64,000 nt of DNA. It comes from Torymus aiolomorphi (taxonomy: Eukaryota > Arthropoda > Insecta > Hymenoptera > Torymidae). Position numbers and translations under genes: made by a program. The stretch is taken from positions 62,391,583 through 62,455,582 of the forward strand of contig CM070874.1 of assembly GCA_036365515.1 (NCBI GenBank). The letters are read 5' to 3'. The notes beneath the pieces were generated by a model, which was not told the DNA's origin, did not search any database, and saw only the letters and a list, made by a program, of their open reading frames with translations. Shown here one piece after another: positions 1 through 13,434 of the stretch (positions are counted from its first letter, which is position 1; each line of letters begins with the position of its first letter).

Positions 1-622
1 AAAGTCGAAAAACTGTACAGAACGACGTTAAGTATCGGAAGCGAGGTAAAAGCGCCGCTCGATTATTCCTTCCCTTTTTTCATTTCTGTCGACCGGCGAT
101 GTCGATCGGCGCTTTCACCCGCGGTCGCGAGGAGAATCTCGGAGCGCGCGCGGATGTAATTGGAGACGAGAGCGACTCGCTCTCGCATCGGCGGGGCAAC
201 GCGACCATCGAAGCCCTAATATAAGTAAAAAAAGAATGAAAAACATTGATGGCGGCGTGTGCACTCTCTGCAATAATGTGTACAACGAAATAAGCAACGT
301 TTATAATATTTATATATAGTGTAAAAGCACGGGGGATAAAAAACCATATATATATTTATGCAATAAAAAAATGTAATGATTATCATATACTACGGTTAGT
401 CTGATAACGCGATTTCCAATTACGTCGCGCGAAAGCGCAAATATACATGCACAGACCTACACACAACCGGAATTCTCCTCGCGTCCCGAACGATTGATTA
501 GACACGCGCCACGAGACATATATATATAGCGCGTCTGTGTGTATATATCTGTTCATATGTCCACAATATACATCATCGTCATATAGAATCCTAACCAGTA
601 GTTAACAAAATGTACAACGCAA

Positions 623-665
<43 letters not shown>

Positions 666-951
666 TTATACAGGATCGTGAAAAAGGAAGGAGAAGAAGA
701 AGAAGAAGTCGAAGCTATGTGCCACATCATCATCATCATCGTTCGTCCTTCCCATCCACGTTCTCTATATATATGTGTTCTCGTTTCTCATTTTTCACGT
801 GTCTGTGAGTGTGTCCGTTCGCTCGAACGTTTAATTTTCTTCGTTTTAATCATCGATGCACGCGCGCGCTCACACCTTACTGCTCGCTCTGCACCCAGAA
901 GCGAAGTCGGGCGGGCAGCTGCAGCAGTGGCCGCTTGCGCTCGGCGATCCT
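1..951 (-). other. 3' UTR and downstream flank
   Basis: No coding sequence is recognisable here. On the minus strand two ATTAAA-type signals lie 100-120 bp after the stop (plus-strand tttaat at 845-850 and 830-835). They are variant poly(A) signals without a clear GU-rich element after them. No canonical AATAAA was seen on the minus strand, so the true end may be further on or outside the window. The region holds an AAT microsatellite (about 628-661), a CAT run near 727-740 and AT-rich tracts. Confidence 0.45.
628..661. repeat. (AAT)n microsatellite
   Basis: About eleven AAT units in the 3' flank of the monooxygenase gene. Confidence 0.95.
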
Positions 952-1411
952 TCACCTGAGCGCCGCCGCGAGCAGCGCGACGATCAGGGCCACGGAGGCG
1001 CACCTCGCGGCCGAGCCGCCAGCCAACGACGACGATGCGTCGCTACTGCGCGATACCTTGTTGCGCACCAGCTGGCCCCGTTCCACGGCGTTGGACTCGT
1101 CGCTGCCGTCCACGCCGCCGATCTCACCGTCCTCGGATAGCAGCATCGAGAGCTTGTTGCGCTGGGGTTTACGCGTGCAGGGTACCTTTGGGTCCTGGTA
1201 CGGCCAGATGATGCGCGGATAGTGGGACTCGAGCGAAGTCTCCGGTAGAATCGTACCGTTCGTGCTCGAGCAGAGGGGCTTGAAGGTGCCGGTGCGCGTC
1301 GCGTCCGCGAACGTCTGGAAATTCGTCTTCCAGTCGTAGGTTACCAGACGCTCCTCCAGCGTCATGCCTTTGAGCTCCGGTGGCGAGCTGATCTTCAGTG
1401 GACTTGGGCCT
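952..1411 (-). CDS. olf413: Coding exon G: C-terminal extension and hydrophobic tail
   Basis: This 460-bp terminal exon starts in phase 2 after ttgtattacag and ends at TGA 954-952. It encodes 152 residues beginning GPSPLKISSPPELKGM. The first part (EERLVTYDWKTNFQTF, FKPLCSS, NGTILPETS) corresponds to the conserved tail of the MOXD1 group, with one Cys and an NGT sequon. After PCTRKPQRNKLS the sequence turns acidic and Ser-rich. It ends in small residues (SSSLAGGSAA) followed by a hydrophobic run, CASVALIVALLAAALR. That arrangement suits a GPI-attachment signal or a tail membrane segment; the sequence cannot decide between them. It also resembles the hydrophobic C-terminus of vertebrate MOXD1. 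Confidence 0.92.
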
Positions 1412-4400
1412 CTGTAATACAAAAAGAATAGGGGATTGTTGGTTAGAGACACGCGTTGTTGCTAAGTCGTCTTTTATTTAATAGTATATTACGCCCCTAG
1501 GGAGCAAAAGTAAAGAATGTCCCAGATCGTATGTAAATTGTCACCCGAGCCGAAGGCGAGGGTGACAAACATGCGATCTGAGGCATTCTTTATTTGCTCC
1601 CGTGGTGCGTATACGATTTTTTTGCCTGGCGAGGCCGAAAATACAACCTTCGCGATCGGGCGCCGGGAGCAAAAGTGGCACTTTCGGCCCGCTAGGCAAA
1701 AAAATTTTTCAAATACGAGACTATGATCCATAATTATACTATTATACACGCAATTGAATGAAATTGATCATCGTAATTGTATATACTCACTCAAGTTTGT
1801 CGATGCCCAGGCTGTGTAAGACGGTCGGCAGGGCGGGCAGCGAGTAGCAGAGCGACAGGTCGATGCGCGGGTAGTAGAGCGCCGAGACCAGGCAGGTCTC
1901 CTCCTTCGTCGTCAGTCCGCCGAGCGTAATCACCTGCCGGGTCTGCGACGAGTAGGTGCACTCGGCGATCAGGTGGTCGCCCTGTAATGACACAATCGAA
2001 GAAAAGATTTTTAATTCCAATAACGACCAAAAATAAAGTTTTCAAACATATCTAAGAGAGAAACTTACGGGCAGAATCTTGGCAGGTCGCTGGAGTCTCC
2101 TGTACTCCTGGTAGCTCGGATCGTAGCTGGCGTCGGCAGCGATGGGCGGCAGTTCCTTCCCATCGCGGATCTGCCTCAGTCTGACCTTCTTGCCGAGCTG
2201 GTGCGTGTGCATGATAACAGCGAAGACGTTCATGCCGTTATCGGGCACCGTGGCGCCGGTACACCTCGCGATGCAGTGCCCTTCCGATACAACTTCCGGC
2301 TGTCCGGGCGGTATGATGTGACGCCAGTTCGGGTCGATGCCGACGCTGAGTACACCCGCGTCGTGGGTGCGCAGCTTGTCGGTGTAGAGCAGCCTCAGAC
2401 CCGAGCTGTCTGTGACGAAGTTGTCCAGCATCGGGTTCGAGTAGTGCGTCTCGAGCATGTAGTAGCGCGGCCCGGTGTACGGGTCGAGCGCGTAGCCGGC
2501 CTCCGGGGGATAATTGAAGCCCTGCGAGAGGAGAAACAGAGAAAAGGGACACGGTGCACGGTTAGTCTTTTCGCTCTGCTGCTTTGGTGGTCGCTGGGAC
2601 TCGATTTCTTTCTTTCTTTGCTGCTCGTTTTTTCCGAGTCTCTGATGTTTGTTTCTTGGGAGAGGAAGGAAGAGAGAGAGATGCTCGCCAATTACCGACA
2701 CTGCGAGAGATGATTTGTGCCGGCGAGCGATCGGGGTTACGCGGGCACGTCTTACGTGCGTACGTGTATGAGTATGCGGTTGATTGAGTCGGCTTGATAA
2801 ATCATCCGAGGGAGGGAGGCTTGAAAAATGGGATGTGTGCCGCCGCTGCCGCGCGGTCGAGTATTAGCATAGACGGTATACGTTAGTCACCGGGTACAGT
2901 CCGGCGGCTCGATGTCGGTAATTGGTAGCTTCTCTCTCCCACCGGTTGCTATATCGAAGCGCGCTCCAGCTTGTCCGTCGGTATATACGCGTTTTAAAAA
3001 AATGAGGCTACTGAAATTGTGTCGTCAAGTCACGGACCTGCCATTACGCATTGACGTCGTAATTCGGGGATCCGGCCCGAGTGAAATATAGTCGGTCGAA
3101 AAATGAGCTCATCTAAATTCATCACCGTATACTAAAACGAATTCACCTGTATTTATTAATATTCAAAGTAATAATTGCTACTAAATAACAATTTATTATT
3201 CACGCGCGATAGCTAATTGAAACGCAGCCCGACCCTCACGACGTCCCGAGGAAAAAAGGCTCGCTAACAAATCCAACCACTCATCCCATTTAAATCCCCG
3301 CGCTCATCCCGTATACCGAAGCACCACGCGCGGGTATACAAGTCACGAAAAACGATCCTCACGATCTGCACTCTCTCTCGCCCAAAAAAGAAAAACGCCC
3401 CCCTTCTACAGGCAAAAAAAACTCCCAACAGCAGCCAGCCTCGACGACAACACGACAGCGACAAAAAGCTCTCTCTCTCTCTCTCGCGCGAAAAAAGCCC
3501 TCCTCCCGCCGCCCATAACGGGTCGTCCGAGGCGCGAGTGTGTGTCTCCTCCTCGATCCAACTTAATCACCCGGCGCGGCGCAGATAGAGAAATCTCGGC
3601 GAGCGATCGCGGCGGTGGCGCGCCGGGTGGGGGGCAAAAACACGAGGAGCCGCAAAGCGCGCGATCGACGGGAGAAGAAGAAGAAGCAGCGAGAGGAGAG
3701 CGCTGTACGTGTAGATTGCACCTTCGCAGGGAGCTCACGTTTCGCGGCTGTGTATATATACGGACGCGGCGAACGGGTTTGCGCTCGGTGCATTGGTATG
3801 CATTACGCCGCGAGCCGGATTATCGCGGACGACGCGAGATCTTTCGGGGCCATACATACGGTAGTAATGATAAGTGGGATATGATGCGAGCGCAGAGAGA
3901 GAGGATTGTTATTCGCGCGTAAATAATGCGAGGCGTGGAATTTTCCTTTTTTTTTGGTTATACTCGGCGCGGTGGGATTTTACGGTTAAGGAGGCTGTAA
4001 AGCGCCCTGTTTATGGGTCGAGGTGAGAGAGCTGCAGTTTTCCAGTTTTTATTTTACAGGGAGCGAGGATAGTGCCGAGTTTACACTCTAGTTCTGATAC
4101 ATTTTTATCGGTTTTACGATGCTGTAAAACGCCGTATTAAACGCATAATGAGCCTGGTTTTAGGCTGCATATCTGGAGTGCGCCAAGATATCGAACTATT
4201 TAGTTCGAGGAAAAAAAATATAATGGAAATATATATAATGGCGGCTCTCGTCGAAGCTTTTAACACGCGCACGCAGCTTCAGCATTAAAAATTCCCATTT
4301 GCATACACATTTGACGTTAGAGCGAGCTATTTTTCGGAAATCCAAAAGAATCCGTTCTTGCCTCACGACAATATTCTCCTCTGACGCGCGAATTGAAATG

Positions 4401-7400
4401 CTCCTGTAACGATTTCAATATAGTATTTCAGTAATACTCTCGCGGTTGCGAAAAGAGATCTTTACCCCAAATGACAAGTATCACGGTGGAAACTCCACTT
4501 GGAATCAAGCGCGTTTCGCCATAAACCCTCAACGTGCGGGCGCGCATTCAAAGCCGACATGCCGTGTAGAGTGTCATCGCGGAAAAGCGAGAGAGAGAGA
4601 GACGAGAAAAGGGAGATAAATTGGAGCGCGGAGCTACCGGAGATATAATGGCGAATGAAGGATGATCGAGGTCGCGAGCGAGGAACGGGATTCCGACTCG
4701 TTTAAGAGAGATCTTTTCGCGGCGTGCGCGCTGTGTGACGTTTTTATTTTGTCGCCTTTGCCTCTCTTTCGCCTCCTTTTTGACGCGCGCGCTCGGAGAC
4801 TCGATGCCTCGACGACCTACTTTGCGTTTTCCCTCTCGCGAGTCATCGTCGCGCCGTTTCAGACGGATTTTAGCGAGAATTTGAAAAGCGAGAGCGGAAA
4901 GAACTTGATAGCGGATGTCGCGTTGCGGCTTTTCACTGCTGCTGTTTTTTGTAATGCTAAATAATAGCCGACGTAAGAATAAGGTTGAACAAAAAGAAAA
5001 CTAACGATGCTGAAAATTTAGAACTTTTAATGTTTATAGGTTATCAAAGAAATATAGCTCACTAAAAAATGTCGACGTTAACTGACGAATCAATTCCCCG
5101 TCGACAGTGTCCCTCGTTCCTAATTAACGGTCGCCTTTAAATACATACGCGACTTTCTCGCGACAACGCACAACGATACAGCACACACATGACCGGGTCA
5201 TCGTGCGCGGACGGTCCGCAAGCTGCTGGTGAGCTTGGCTGGTACAGCGCCGGTTCTCAAATGAACATCTCTCTCACTAATTACACGATCGCGCGTGGTA
5301 GTAGTATAGTCGTGACACTGACCTCCGATCCCAGGCTCCAGGTCGCGGCGATGGTGTTGCAGGAGGCGTGCAGCCAGTCGGTCGAGGAGCAGCTCGTGCC
5401 GTTGGTCCTCTTCGCCTCGGCGAGCTTGGTCTCGTTGCCGCGACACTCGTACAGGGTCATGTGGTGAAGGTACTCCTGGCTTCCGGGTTGGATAACGGGC
5501 TCGTACTAAAACAGAGAGAAGGAGAGAGAACCGCGCGATGCGGATTTAAATATATACAGCGATCGGCACGCTAATGAGACAGCCCCGCGCGGCATTGCTG
5601 TCTCTTTCTGTACGTGCAGTGGTGGTGGTGGTAGTAGGTCTATGAGAGAGGAGCGTCGCGCGCTTCAAGTTCAAGTGTATGCATTATTTATTTGGTGAGA
5701 GAGGGGGATAGCTTTGGTACGGAAAGAAGGGTTGCGCGCATTCAATCGCGGCGGGGCCCAATTTAATTTCCGTTAGTCCGTGGGATTGAAACGTATATAT
5801 AAAGTCGGGCTATGTGAATTACGGCGAGGCCGAGGCTCTCTTCTCCGATTCCGGAAACTCTTTTGCCGCGTATAATTAGAATGATTATACGCGCCGTTCG
5901 CTACCACGACGACGACGTACCTCGGCTTATATCGCGGACCAGTTGTAAATAATTTATTAGAGAGAGGACACTAGACGATCGGACTTGGAAGGTCGATAGC
6001 TCGGGACTGCGCGAATATATAATATCGACGGTAATGATACGTTTATTGCTGGGAGATACTGAATATAATGCCGGTTTATCGGGTAGTTATAATAACGACT
6101 CGAGCGCGGCATAAACGACGAGCAAACTATGTATAACGCTGTTATATGCGTATGCTAATATTCGGAAAATCGTAATCTCAGTGCTCGATTGAGTTTCCGA
6201 GGACTTTGACGGGAGCAACTAACCAAAAACACGGATGAAAGAAAGGGAAGGTACATATGTATAGCGGTGTATGTATATATATGCAGACTTGACACGGTAG
6301 GGCTAACGAGATGTCCCCCGCAAACTTTCCGCGAAACTTTCGACCGAGAGCCGAACGCTAATCGCCTGTACTCCCGCGTTCCGCAATCCGCAGCACACTC
6401 GCTGTGCACATCGGCGAGTTCGCTCACGTACTATTGAGTTTCGGGAGGAGAGAGAGAGAACAGGCAGATATTCCAGTTGCAGTCTCCTACACGGTATACA
6501 TATATATGACGCGGGATCTGGCTATCCGGGAATTTCGATTTCGAGAGACAGCGTTTTTTTTTATTCATATGGGTATTCGAGATATTCGAGTTTTTGAGGG
6601 GGAAAAATAATGCATACAGTGAATGAATGAAGATGTAATGATTTTAATAACGAGGTTTAGATGCTTACCCTCACTACGTGATGCTTGTGCAGGATTTTCG
6701 GTAATCTGAAGACACGGCATTGGAGAAGCGTGTCCTGATCCATCGGTAATCGGACCTGAAAAACAAAAGAATCCAATCCATTATTATTTTATATCCTTTG
6801 ACGTTTTCTCGCTTTTGAGGGAACTTTATAATCGCATTACGGTTGAACTAAATATATACGACGGGACTATTTTCGAGAAAACCAGCCGAGCTTTCATGTA
6901 GATATCCCGCTGAAAACTCGAATAGTTTCATCAACTATTCACCACGTTTAATTTAATCCCAGGTTTTCGCATAACAGAGCAAATTGAACAGTTAGCCGTA
7001 CATATAACTATTCCCCAAAGTTCCAATAGAGAGCCGGGCGTCGACAGCTTCATAACAAGTAGAAAATTTCGTCCCACCTCACCCCGTGTCGCACATAATA
7101 ATTCCACGATTCCAGGATCGAAAAAGCCCCTCTCAGTTTGCGAAACTCCCTCGCGGAAAATTCTCACCCTCGTCATCGGGCAACAAAAAGATCTCGCTCC
7201 CACAGGCAATTACCGCGTAATCGACTCGAAGTCGGCTGCTCAATTTCGGCTTCGAAAAACAATAACGAGACGCAGAGAAAGAGAGAGAGAGAGGGAATAA
7301 TCGAAAAACCTCGCCGGGGGCGACGAAGCATCCTCCTCCTCGTCCTTTCCCACGCGGGCTCTCTCTCTCTCGCGCGCGCGCGCGCAGACGAGAAGAGACG

Positions 7401-10400
7401 CCCGAGGATATGTGGAAGCGCTGCGCGCGCGCTCGTAAAGTCGCTTCGATTTGCGCGGGCGACCAGACAAACATCGTAAATTTTATAACCGTTTTCAGGA
7501 AGCGCCGCCCGTGTGTATAGTGGCTTGTATATAGGTGTATATATATATATATATATACGTACACATCTCTCGTGTCTGGAGAAAAGTTTGAGAGGAAACG
7601 CGAGCGAGCGCGATGCTCATTCCCACGATGGCCGGCCGAGTTTTCTTCTTTCCGCGTCGCGCTATAAACCACGACACTCCGACGCCTCTTTTTGCACGGG
7701 CGCGAGATGAGTTTTCGTCGGATTTCAAGAGGTGTCTGCGCGCGCGCGCTGCATACAATACTTCGGGTGTTATCGAGCGTGAGAATATTGCCGTGTCGGC
7801 GCGCAACCTCCCACGAGAGGCGCAGGCTACGAATGAGGACGCGTACAAAGTTTCGAGTTGAGTGTCGTACGTGTAAGAGAGAACAACCCTTTCAAGTTCG
7901 CGCGGGCGATTTTGGGGCGCCCCGAGTGGCTGTAGGACGAGGTTATGACTTTGCTTTCAAGGTTGTTACACGCGATTTTATATGCAAGAACGAAACTGCA
8001 GATACTTTCTATATAATATATTTGAGTAGAAATATGATTTGTGGAGATTACTCATCGCGGTGATATACGATTATTATAGTTCTTCCAAGAACACTCCTAA
8101 TCTCTTTCCGATAAAACATCCAATATGAATCACGTATATACTTTCATTATTCACGAAACCACTAAACAACATATCTTATTCACACAGCCCCCCACCGCAC
8201 ACATTCAGAATAACAAAAAGCTCCTTCCCTCTCCCCGAGAACGTGCGCATCCACCTACAAGACCTCGCGATAAACCTCGGTGCGGGGGTACTTCACCTAC
8301 ATATGCGCGCACGACGTGCACGTAAGAAAAGAACGGAAGGCGAAAAGAAGTCGCGCGCGCTCGTATATACGAAAACGCGGGGGGGGGATGGAGAGCGTGT
8401 GCGGCGCGCCACATATTTTCTCGCGCCGGCACTGCTCTGCGCTATCTCTCCGCCTCCTCCCGCCCCCCGCCGGATTTTTATCGGGGCGCCGCTGCCTGCG
8501 CATTGTGCCGCCGAATTTATGACGTTATAAATCCAGCGAGTGCACGCGCAAAAACTATTCGTTCATTAGCGTGCGGGAGGCGTTATGTGAGAGAGGAGGG
8601 AAGGGTATAACACCGTGACGGGGGGAATATCGCGGGGTCGAATCGCGGCCGATGCTAATTCACGCGGAAGTCACGAGGGTATATGTAGGGTGAGCATGTC
8701 GAGGTCAGTTCTTTTTCTTTTCTCGTCTAGGTTCGCCATCGGAAGGGTTGGGAGCAGGTAATTTGTAGGGATTGTTAGGTTAGTTCCGGTGTGATAAGAG
8801 CGAAAATTCCGTTTAATTTTGGAGGCTCGTTATGAAGATTTTTTACGTGAAGCGGATGTTTTACTTAATTCGACACGCCTGGTAATGAAATTAGCCGTGC
8901 GATGTATATTATACGTAATTTCAATATTTTACTCGAAAAGTTTAATTAGTTTAATACGACACCTTAATTACCCACATAAAATTGGATAAAAGAGACCGGG
9001 GCCGGCGTTTCCATATACCCCCACCGAGCCCTTCTTTAATCACAAAAAATAATCCTAAGCTCGTAAAGAAGTCAGTATATATCACACTCGTAATTATTTT
9101 ACAGAACTTATAACGACTTTGCGAACGTGCCCGTCATTAAATAAAAAGAAAAGTAACCCACACACACACGTATATCCCTCATAATTAAGGCGAGCAAAAA
9201 TATGACTCCCCCTCTCTCTTTTTCGTCTTGAAACAAAAAGACCTTCAAGTTTGAAAGGCGACGCGTGAATTTAGGGCAGCGAGACGGCGAACCGTCTCTT
9301 ACCTGCGCGCGCAATTAGGTTTACTCGAGAATCCGTAAGACGCGAGAGCGCGTGAGCGCAAAATTAAGCACCGGCCATTTGCCGAGAGCAGCGCGACGCG
9401 AATTAAACGGCCAAGAGTAATGCGCCCTTTGAGCAGGAAGAGGAAGGGAGATGCAGAGGCAAAGGCTTTATACGACGCGTAATTCGCACTCGTGATTTCT
9501 TATTCTAGCGTCTCAGAATTACTCGATCTGCTGTATAAATATCCAAAGTAAGTTTTAGCTTTAACGGTAATAGGTATTAATAAAATTTTATCAGCTGCTC
9601 TACAGAGTTTATTACATAAATAACAGAAATAAGAACGGAATTTCACACTAACGCAGATATAGCTCCATTGAATTAACAATTATTTCATGAACAAATGATA
9701 GAAATGCTTATTAGTATAGCTAATAACAGACCTTAATTTCACAAAAAAAGAACTTGAGACATACATCGACGATTCATCATATTTTCATCGACACAACAGG
9801 GCTAAGTAAATTAGACGCGTCACGCGGCGGGACGACACCATAAAATAAATTAAAAATCAATGATGCATCGGCGCTTCATCGCCCGCAGACCGCGACTGCT
9901 TAATTTTTCAGCGTACACATACACACGTCTGCGGTCGCGACTATCGAGTAACAGCAATTTACAAATAAGCCGCGGCAGCCCGCGTAATCACGCGAGTACG
10001 CCACCTTATTACGGATTAACGCTGTAAAATCTAGTTCAACGACGCGGCCGCCACGCGAAAAATACATAATGCACGAGTTGTGTATATTATTGCGCGCAGA
10101 TACAATGAATACACCCATAGACACGTGTCGCATAAACGTGGGGTGAGAAAAAGTACGGCAGCTTAATGAGGTTTGTTATATACTGCGCAGACACTCGCAA
10201 AGTCCGTTCGTTACGCAAAGGACAAAGACGGGGGGGGGGGGGTTTAACGGCGATCGGATTAATTTCGTATTGAACGAGAAGGAGGTACACGCGGTGATGA
10301 CAACAATAATAATAATAACAATAATAATGATAATAATAACGACGAGGACGACGGCGACGGGACGATACAGCCGTTAATTGGCGAAACTGGAGGCGCGCGC

Positions 10401-13384
10401 CGGGGTGGCGCGCACTAATTAAAAGCTTCTAATTGTCTTTGTTCCTTAGCTGGTTGCGCACAAGGCGTCGTCGTCGTCGTCCTCCCCGCCGATGAATATT
10501 AACTCCGTCGCGGGCGCATTATCGTAGCCGCCTCCGCCCCCCCCCCCCCCATCGTGATTGTGCATACTTAAGTTTAGTTATTGAGGAAAGTGTATTTGAA
10601 TACACGCGCGTTCGGAAATAATCGCAGCAGCTCTGAAAGCCGATTAAATTATTTGCTTAACGCGGCTTTTCTTTTCAAGAATTATGTACATATACGTATA
10701 CTGACGTTAAGCTTTACATATAATATGCGCTATGTATAGCCGGTGGACATAATAACTTATAATTATAGCCGCGAGTCACTGTTTGCATTATATTTGTAAG
10801 CGCTGTCAGGAAACGTCGAAACAATATAATTGGACACTTTATAATAATTCCACACATTATGCACCCGAAGTATCCGTAAAAAAGATGCCCCAGTTTACTT
10901 AAAAGCCCAATAATTTATTCGATCGCACACCTATCGTTATATGTACACTGTTAAAATTCTGCATGAAAATTAATGTATGTACTGGAAGCAAAATTACATC
11001 GTAGTACATTAAATTTAATGCAATGTAGATTAAATTTAATAAAATTTACATTAAGTTTAATGCAATTTACACTAAATTTCATGTACTGCGAGATAAAATT
11101 TTGCTTTCCGTACATTAAATTTAATAAAATTTGCATTAAATTTAATGTGCTGCAATGAAATTTTGCTTCCAGTACATACATTAATTTTCATGCAAAATTT
11201 AACAGTGTACATTATACAAAGTAAACGGAGCACCGCACTCACCTGAGCATTGAACAGATCCCAGACGTGGAGCACGGGCTCGGGCTCGCCGTGGTTCCTG
11301 GCGTTGGTGCCTTGGCTGGTGTACCGACGCGGCTCCACGTCGCGCTGGACGAGGTAGAGCGGCCGGGTGCCTCGTACCGCGCCGTCAGCCGGTAGGACGC
11401 CAGCTGCCGATGCCGGCTCGTCCACGTGGTACTGCCATACCACCTGCAGCGTGTCGTTCTGAAACGAGAGATAGATGCGAGAGGTTAGATTAAAGGTGGA
11501 GAGATGAAGTTGATTTTTTTAATAACAAGCATGGAGGAATTAATTGCCAGTTCGTGCTGCACTCGCTGTTTCACTCGTTATATTGGGACCATTATACAGT
11601 GGGTGAAAAAGTTTCTCGACAATCCATCCGCGTTAGTCAGTAATTTGAAAGGGATTAAATTTTTTTTTTTATTCGAAACGACACGCGTTTATACGAAACG
11701 ACGAGTGCCGTCGTTTCACTCGTACTGAAAAGTACTTTCATTAGAGCTATGTAATTTGGTAATTTTGCACTCGACCCGTACATATATGCGCGCGCAGAGA
11801 CAGTTCGGTGTAGTACTGCAGATCTCATTTTGTCCCCTTTGTTGGGAACATTCTCCATCAGAATTCATAGTGGAATTTTAAAGTGCACTTTAGCGTCGCG
11901 AAAAATACACCCCTGTGTGTGTGTGTTTCGATGATCGTCAGGAGAATATAGCGTATTGCCCGCGGCCAACATAATGCGATTTTCCGCTGTAATTGCGCGA
12001 TTATTCACGGAAAAAGTGAGCGCAATTTTTCGAATGGTATGATGTTTGTTTCGAGTGCAATTTAATTTCACCGAAGGCGTACAAACACTCGCCGATATTA
12101 AAAAGGAATGGCATAATGCATTATTGCTGTTTTAACAATGTTATATATACCGCTATCCAGCAAAATCTGACCCAATTTCTGGTCGGTAAACAACTTATTG
12201 CCCTCCCTTCCGCTTCTCTCCATTACCACGGGTCTGCAAACGCTAACGCGCGCACGTTTTAATTAACAAAGACAAAAAAGCCAACAAAAAAGGATAAATT
12301 ACCCGAAACTCCATTTTCAGCCTCGTTCTCCACGGTTTACACACGAGACTTTTGCGGAATCACAAAAGGTATCATAGAGGCGCGGGCATATACATATACA
12401 CTCATATGTACGTATGGGAGAATAAGGCAAAAAGAGAAGTTGAGCCGTTGACAATTACGTCGGTTAAAATGGGCAATTTCGCGCGACTTTTCAGCGCTAA
12501 TCGCCGAGGCCTCGTCCGCTTTTTCGCGGAAACGTGGATCTCCTGCAAATTGCGGCAATGAAGTCTACTTCTCTTTCTCTCTCTCTCTCCGCCTGTCTCT
12601 TTCCCTCTCTCTCTTTTTCGTTCCCCGAGTTGACGTCCATGATTCACGCGAGATTAAGCCCCATGCCGAAGCCCAGGTAGGATTCTTCTTTTTTTCCACG
12701 CCCGTCCGTGCTTTTACAAATATTCGAGAAAGGACATTAGCGGAATTTAAAAAGAGAGAGAGTTCAATGTTATAATTACGCCGTAATGTGTTTCAAAGTG
12801 ATATAAATGAAAACCGCTTTTTAAATGGAGTCCGATAGAAATAGGAAACGAAATCATAAGTGAAGCGTAATGGAAAAGTTTATATCAATGTCTTTAGAAT
12901 AGGTGGTTAGGGCCTAAACCAGGTTATACTGACGAATAATAATAATGTTCATCGAGATTAAGAGCAAAGATTTTTGAGTGACTTTCCGTCATTAGCGTAG
13001 ATTAGTAATGGTATTATACGCATTAACCAACCGTTTAAACCTAAACCACCCCCATTTATTTCACGTACACAACAATTATGCATCGTCAGGAGCTAATAGC
13101 AGAATCGATAGAATTTACCGTCAACGACCCGAGGACGTAAATATTGACTCTCGTCGGCGTTTAATTCGAGCGTCCATAAAAAATTTCCATAAATACGTAT
13201 ATTTTCAATTGCGCAATCGTTCTCCTTCGGCCATCAATAATGCGCCGCGCGCTTCACGTACTTTGCCAAATTGCCACGAAAATCCCCGAAGCAGAAAGAT
13301 CCCTTCGTCTGCAGCTATTTCTATAATTAAAGAAAAACCGTCGAGAATAGCATACATATACACACATACACACACACACACACA

Positions 13385-13434
<50 letters not shown>

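Larger units (their letters stand above)
6756..11242 (-). other. 4.5-kb intron (phase 0)
   Basis: It lies between exons B and C. It holds a TA repeat near 7540-7557, CG and GA runs, a 13-G run (10230-10242), a 14-C run (10537-10550), ATA/GAC trinucleotide tracts around 10300-10350, and the MITE-like element at 10946-11207. The open frames here (for example 7133-7672 on the minus strand) are Arg/Ser-rich low-complexity products. Confidence 0.85.

Noticed and set aside
2201..2713. 170-codon frame on the plus strand over exon E
   Set aside because: Antisense shadow of the well-supported coding exon.
7133..7672. 179-codon frame, minus strand
   Set aside because: Contains VYIYIYIY from a TA repeat and Arg/Ser runs; intronic noise.
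9280..9320. Possible recursive splice site on the minus strand (gcgcgcag/gtaagaga near 9302)
   Set aside because: The donor half is good but there is no pyrimidine tract or branch point, and the intron is only 4.5 kb.
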